A stretch of DNA of 9,027 nucleotides from Porticoccaceae bacterium (GTDB taxonomy: Bacteria > Pseudomonadota > Gammaproteobacteria > Pseudomonadales > Porticoccaceae), in contig JAUUYV010000044.1 in NCBI GenBank assembly GCA_030590275.1, forward strand, positions 1 through 9,027, read 5' to 3'. The notes beneath the pieces are model-generated. The model saw only the letters and a list, made by a program, of their open reading frames with translations, was not told the DNA's origin and made no database searches. Below, one piece after another: positions 6,023 through 9,027 of this stretch (the stretch's first letter is position 1; each line of letters begins with the position of its first letter). Both the position numbers and the translations under genes were made by a program.

Positions 6023-6958
6023 ATGAGTGATCGACTAGAAGGTAAAGTAGCAATTGTAACGGGTGCCGGGCGCGGAATGGGCCGAGCCGAAGCCCTGGCA
6101 TTGGCGGCGGAGGGCGCCAAAGTCGTCGTTAATGATCTGGGGGGAGATGTTAGCGGACAGGGGACGGACGAGAGTCCGGCGGACGACGTGGTAAAGGAAA
6201 TTAAAGCCGCCGGGGGTGATGCCGTTGCCAACTATGGCAACGTGACTTCCATCAAGGATGGCGAAGCCATGGTTCAGCAGGCGCTCGATCATTTTGGCGG
6301 CATCGACATTGTCGTTAATAACGCCGGTACACTGCGAAATAGCCCGATCTGGGAAATGACAGAAGCAGAATGGGACGACGTTATCGCCGTTCATTTAAAA
6401 GGCCATTTCACCGTGACTCGGGCCGCGGTACAAGTTTTCAAACATCAGGGAAGTGGGCGTATTGTGAATACCGCCTCCGAATCGGGTATTGGTGGTTTTC
6501 CATCCTCCAACTACTCGGCCGCCAAGGAAGGAGTTGCTGGTTTAACACGCGGCTTAGCGTTGGAACTCGGTCCTTTCGGAGTCACTGTCAATGCGATTCG
6601 CCCCCGTGCCAACACGCGAATGGCTGAAGCCGTCGATATGGAAGAAGCGTTGGATGCAATGATTACCGGTACCTCGGTACTACCCCAGTTTATGCAGGAC
6701 ATTCTGCAAGTCATGACCACTCGCCCAGAAACGTTTATACCTGAGTTTGTTGCTCCGATGGTGGCATTTTTATGCACCGATGCAGCGAGTAATATCACCG
6801 GGCGCGACTTTATCGTGGGCGCTGGTGAGATCTCACTGGTCTCGCTGCCGGCAAAAGAGCGAACCATTTTTACGGACGAAGTATGGACACAGGATCAACT
6901 CGAGCGCATGGTTCCTCAAACTTTGGGGGCTGGTCTGCAGAACCCCTACACAAAGTAG
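6023..6958 (+). CDS. Short-chain dehydrogenase/reductase, MFE-2/HSD17B4-like hydroxyacyl-CoA dehydrogenase type
   Basis: 311-residue cytosolic NAD(P)-dependent oxidoreductase. The cofactor loop is TGAGRGMG (13-20). VVVNDLGGD (34-42) has the Asp after beta-2 that favours NAD(H), and is typical of the MFE-2/HSD17B4 dehydrogenase domain. NNAG is at 99-102. The catalytic residues are Ser152 in TASESG, Tyr164 and Lys168 in YSAAK; Tyr164 and Lys168 have the same numbers as in human HSD17B4. The C-terminal 60 residues extend past the usual 250-residue core. By family it would oxidise (3R)-hydroxyacyl-CoA or a related alcohol. HIRPR-like proline context is present as NAIRPRANTRM (190-200), where most SDRs have PG. 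AAGGAG 6 nt before the ATG makes the start firm. The exact substrate is unknown, and a link to PHA monomer turnover is inference. Confidence 0.85.
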   Translation: MSDRLEGKVAIVTGAGRGMGRAEALALAAEGAKVVVNDLGGDVSGQGTDESPADDVVKEIKAAGGDAVANYGNVTSIKDGEAMVQQALDHFGGIDIVVNNAGTLRNSPIWEMTEAEWDDVIAVHLKGHFTVTRAAVQVFKHQGSGRIVNTASESGIGGFPSSNYSAAKEGVAGLTRGLALELGPFGVTVNAIRPRANTRMAEAVDMEEALDAMITGTSVLPQFMQDILQVMTTRPETFIPEFVAPMVAFLCTDAASNITGRDFIVGAGEISLVSLPAKERTIFTDEVWTQDQLERMVPQTLGAGLQNPYTK

Positions 6959-6996
6959 GCCTGTGAACTAGGCCTGTAAAAATAGTCCTGTGAAAA
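6956..6996 (+). repeat. Three imperfect 13-14-bp tandem repeats at the dehydrogenase stop codon
   Basis: TAGGCCTGTGAAC (6956-6968), TAGGCCTGTAAAAA (6969-6982) and TAGTCCTGTGAAAA (6983-6996). The first unit begins with the stop codon itself. The array probably arose by local duplication. It does not form a clear terminator. Confidence 0.7.
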
Positions 6997-7068
6997 TGGG
7001 TCATGCATGAAGCGATAGGGACATCGCTAGTTCGCGCCCGTTGCAAGCCATTTTAAAGAAAACTACTT

Positions 7069-7812
7069 ATGAAACAGACAGCACTGGTCACCGGAGCGAG
7101 CCGAGGAATTGGCCGCGCAATTGCTTTGGCGCTGGCCGAACAGGGATTTAATGTCGCGTGCTTTGCTAGAGATCGCGAAAAGTTACAGGAAACCGCAACG
7201 CTGATCGAAGCAGATGGCGGCACGGCCAGCATCCACCAGGGTGACGTGAGCTCCGATCAGGATCTTGAAAACCTGGTCAGCGAAATCGTCACGCAACATG
7301 GCCGTATCGACGTACTGGTTAATAATGCCGGCATTACTGAAGGCGCCCCGGCGAGCAAAATCTCGCCGCAACGTTTTCGCGAGGTGCTTGAGGTTAATCT
7401 GGTCGCGCCTTATGTGCTGTCACGCGCCGTGCAGCCGGTCATGAAGGAGCAGGGTGGTGGCGTGATCATCAATATCAGTTCTGTTTATGCTGCGCAGGGC
7501 GTAGCTAACAATTCGCCTTACTGTACGTCGAAAGCCGGGTTGGAAGGCATGACCCGAGCCCTGGCTCGGGAGTGGGTGAAAGATGGTATCCGTGTATTGG
7601 GGGTGGCACCGGGTTTTGTGCGCACCGACATGGTAGCCAATGCCTTTGGTGGCACCGAGGTAGAAAAGCTCGTGGTATCGCGCATTCCTATGAAACGTTT
7701 TGGCGAGGCTGAGGAAATCGGCCGCTTTGTGGCTTTTCTTGCTACCAACAAAGCAGGCTTTGTCACCGGAGAAACTCTGGTCATTGATGGTGGGCAGCGC
7801 TCCCTGGTTTGA
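7069..7812 (+). CDS. FabG-like short-chain dehydrogenase (3-oxoacyl-ACP/CoA reductase)
   Basis: 247-residue classical SDR, the normal length for FabG and for PhaB. The cofactor motif is TGASRGIG (8-15), NNAG is at 85-88, and the catalytic Ser138, Tyr151 and Lys155 carry the standard FabG numbering. The C-terminus ends in the usual GETLVIDGG (234-242). CFARDREKL (31-39) has Arg33 after beta-2, which favours NADP(H). By family it reduces 3-oxoacyl-ACP or acetoacetyl-CoA to the (R)-3-hydroxy form. As the only PhaB-like candidate in the window it could feed the synthase, but it is 2.8 kb from phaC and not in its operon. No strong Shine-Dalgarno precedes the ATG; only an A-rich AAAGAAAA is seen. 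It sits 110 bp after the previous dehydrogenase, so a joint transcript is possible. The 75 bp to the next gene show no terminator. Confidence 0.88.
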   Translation: MKQTALVTGASRGIGRAIALALAEQGFNVACFARDREKLQETATLIEADGGTASIHQGDVSSDQDLENLVSEIVTQHGRIDVLVNNAGITEGAPASKISPQRFREVLEVNLVAPYVLSRAVQPVMKEQGGGVIINISSVYAAQGVANNSPYCTSKAGLEGMTRALAREWVKDGIRVLGVAPGFVRTDMVANAFGGTEVEKLVVSRIPMKRFGEAEEIGRFVAFLATNKAGFVTGETLVIDGGQRSLV

Positions 7813-7887
7813 ATAGACCGCGATTATTCAGAAGAATTAACACCTTAGCCAGCTTGTGAGTTTATTTACCAACACGTAGCCATCAAT

Positions 7888-8598
7888 ATGCTCGTACCAA
7901 AGAAACGAGGCAAGTTTAAAAAAGGTAGCTTCAAAAAAGGCACATCTATAAAAGTAGCAGCAATGATTATCGGTTTGGTGCTTCTAGCTGCTATAACACC
8001 CGCCAGTCATATTTTTGCTGCAGAAAAAGAGCCATTCAAAGGCAGTGCCGAACGCAAAGCCGAATTGGCGAATGACAAAACGATAGTCAATGCGATGCCC
8101 AACGCTGGTAGTAAGACCCTGGTGATCTATTTTTCCCGTTCCGGCAATACGGAACGGATGGCGAAGGAAATCGCAACATACAAGCAGGCCACACTGGTGC
8201 ATCTGGACGCCACTGACTACCGCCCCGGCCTTAGTGGCCTGGTCAATGCAGTAAAAGATTCACGGTCTAAACACGCCGCAATCACTCCGGAAAATCTCGA
8301 TTTATCGCCATACCAGACCATCTTTATCGGCTCACCGATCTGGTGGTATAGCCCAGCGCCGCCAGTCTGGCAGTTTGTCCATAACCATGACTTTGCCGAT
8401 AAAAATGTTGTGCTTTTCACCACCTTCAATAGCAGTTTTAGGGCAAAGTATATTGACGAGTTTCAGGCCCAGATCAAGGATAAAGGTGGTTATTTTATCA
8501 AGCATATTTATGTGGAACGGGGACGGATGATACGGCAGATTAATCTAGAAACCCTGCTGGAAAAGACTCGGGAAGAGCTAGATAAATTACAGCTTTAA
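7888..8598 (+). CDS. Exported or membrane-anchored flavodoxin-fold protein
   Basis: 236-residue protein with a flavodoxin domain (about 76-232) behind an export or anchor segment. The N-terminus is strongly basic (KKRGKFKKGSFKK, 5-17), followed by a hydrophobic stretch, AAMIIGLVLLAAITPA (24-39), and a polar linker (about 45-75). The FMN phosphate loop is FSRSGNTERMA (82-92), and GSPIWWYSPAPP (148-159) is the flavin-stacking loop typical of the flavodoxin_4-like family. It would carry FMN for electron transfer or quinone/disulfide-type reduction, on the outer face of the inner membrane if the segment works as predicted. There is no twin-Arg motif. The ATG at 7888 is the first start after an in-frame TAG (7846-7848), but has no good ribosome binding site; ATG codon 26 (7963) would give a shorter signal peptide. 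Partner unknown. Confidence 0.8.
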   Translation: MLVPKKRGKFKKGSFKKGTSIKVAAMIIGLVLLAAITPASHIFAAEKEPFKGSAERKAELANDKTIVNAMPNAGSKTLVIYFSRSGNTERMAKEIATYKQATLVHLDATDYRPGLSGLVNAVKDSRSKHAAITPENLDLSPYQTIFIGSPIWWYSPAPPVWQFVHNHDFADKNVVLFTTFNSSFRAKYIDEFQAQIKDKGGYFIKHIYVERGRMIRQINLETLLEKTREELDKLQL

Positions 8599-8691
8599 TA
8601 ACAACAGGGCTTCGACTCCCTTAACCCCATTCCACATCATTTAAACAAGATTGATCTGAATGATTTCATTATTGGGTCGATAGACGAGTTT

Positions 8692-9027
8692 ATGGAACAC
8701 TACACGAGCATGTCACCACGGGGCCAGGGTTTAAGCAGCGACGAGGCGATTTTACGTCAACAGCAATACGGTCCGAATGCTTTGCCGGAAGTCGAGACCG
8801 AGAGCTTTGTCGCAAAGTTATTGCGGCAGTTCAAAAATCCGCTGATCTATATTTTGCTTTTCGCCTTGGCGTTTGGCGTTGCGATATGGGTGATGGAAGG
8901 AATGCATGGTTTACCTCTTGAGCCAATCACCATTCTTTTTATTCTCCTGGCTAACGCAGGGCTTGGTGTCTGGCAAGAGGCGAAATCGGATACGGCGCTG
9001 AGTCGTTTGATGGAATTGGCAGCGCCC
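8692..9027 (+). CDS. P-type cation-transporting ATPase, N-terminal part (cut by window edge)
   Basis: The first 112 residues of an inner-membrane ion pump, still open at the window end. The N-terminal cation-ATPase domain is clear: GLSSDEAILRQQQYGPNALPE (13-33), followed by FVAKLLRQFKNPLIYILL (39-56), which enters the first membrane helix (about 50-68). The second helix is about 77-97, ending in GLGVWQEAKSDTALSRL (90-106), the stalk motif of P2/P3-type (Ca2+, Mg2+ or H+) pumps. The phosphorylated DKTGT motif lies beyond the edge, so the ion cannot be assigned. The frame is open back to a TAA near 8599-8601, and ATG 8692 is the first good start; Met7 (8710) is an alternative. Neither has a strong ribosome binding site. 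It lies 93 bp after the flavodoxin gene on the same strand. Confidence 0.9.
   Translation, partial: MEHYTSMSPRGQGLSSDEAILRQQQYGPNALPEVETESFVAKLLRQFKNPLIYILLFALAFGVAIWVMEGMHGLPLEPITILFILLANAGLGVWQEAKSDTALSRLMELAAP

Overview
The window reads as a chromosomal segment of a free-living, polyhydroxyalkanoate (PHA)-accumulating gammaproteobacterium. The partial GlyA at the left edge is close to the enterobacterial/pseudomonad type. The base composition looks moderate, with strong AAGGAG-type ribosome binding sites. No tRNA, rRNA, CRISPR array, integrase or transposase is visible. The lineage is an inference; no species can be named from the sequence alone.

Layout. (1) 1-459, minus: the N-terminal third of serine hydroxymethyltransferase (glyA), cut by the window edge. 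(2) 603-2080, minus: an alpha/beta hydrolase preceded by a phasin, the PHA granule coat protein. (3) 2081-2303: a divergent control region with a good sigma70 promoter for the rightward operon and two 13-bp direct repeats (12 of 13 bases identical), one of them covering the -10 box. (4) 2304-4294, plus: a PadR-family regulator (PhaQ-like), a small PHA synthase subunit (PhaR/PhaE-like) with a basic Ala/Lys/Pro tail, and a class III/IV PHA synthase (phaC) with a complete Cys-Asp-His triad. A GNAT acetyltransferase with a TTG start follows. (5) 5014-5645, minus: the broken remains of a secreted PDZ-domain protein, interrupted by stops, a frameshift and a six-unit heptamer repeat. (6) 6023-7812, plus: two short-chain dehydrogenases, one resembling the hydroxyacyl-CoA dehydrogenase domain of MFE-2/HSD17B4, the other FabG/PhaB-like. 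(7) 7888-8598, plus: a flavodoxin-fold protein with an N-terminal export or anchor segment. (8) 8692-9027, plus: the start of a P-type cation ATPase.

How it fits together. PhaC and its partner polymerise (R)-3-hydroxyacyl-CoA, the phasin coats the granule, and the PadR regulator probably senses polymer and adjusts its own operon and the divergent phasin gene. The hydrolase may act on polymer, oligomer or thioester, but this is not proven. No thiolase (phaA) lies here. The FabG-like dehydrogenase at 7069 could supply (R)-3-hydroxyacyl-CoA, but it stands outside the pha operon. The most interesting points are the Bacillus-like regulator + small subunit + synthase module in a Gram-negative setting, the candidate operator repeats, and the histone-like tail on the synthase subunit.
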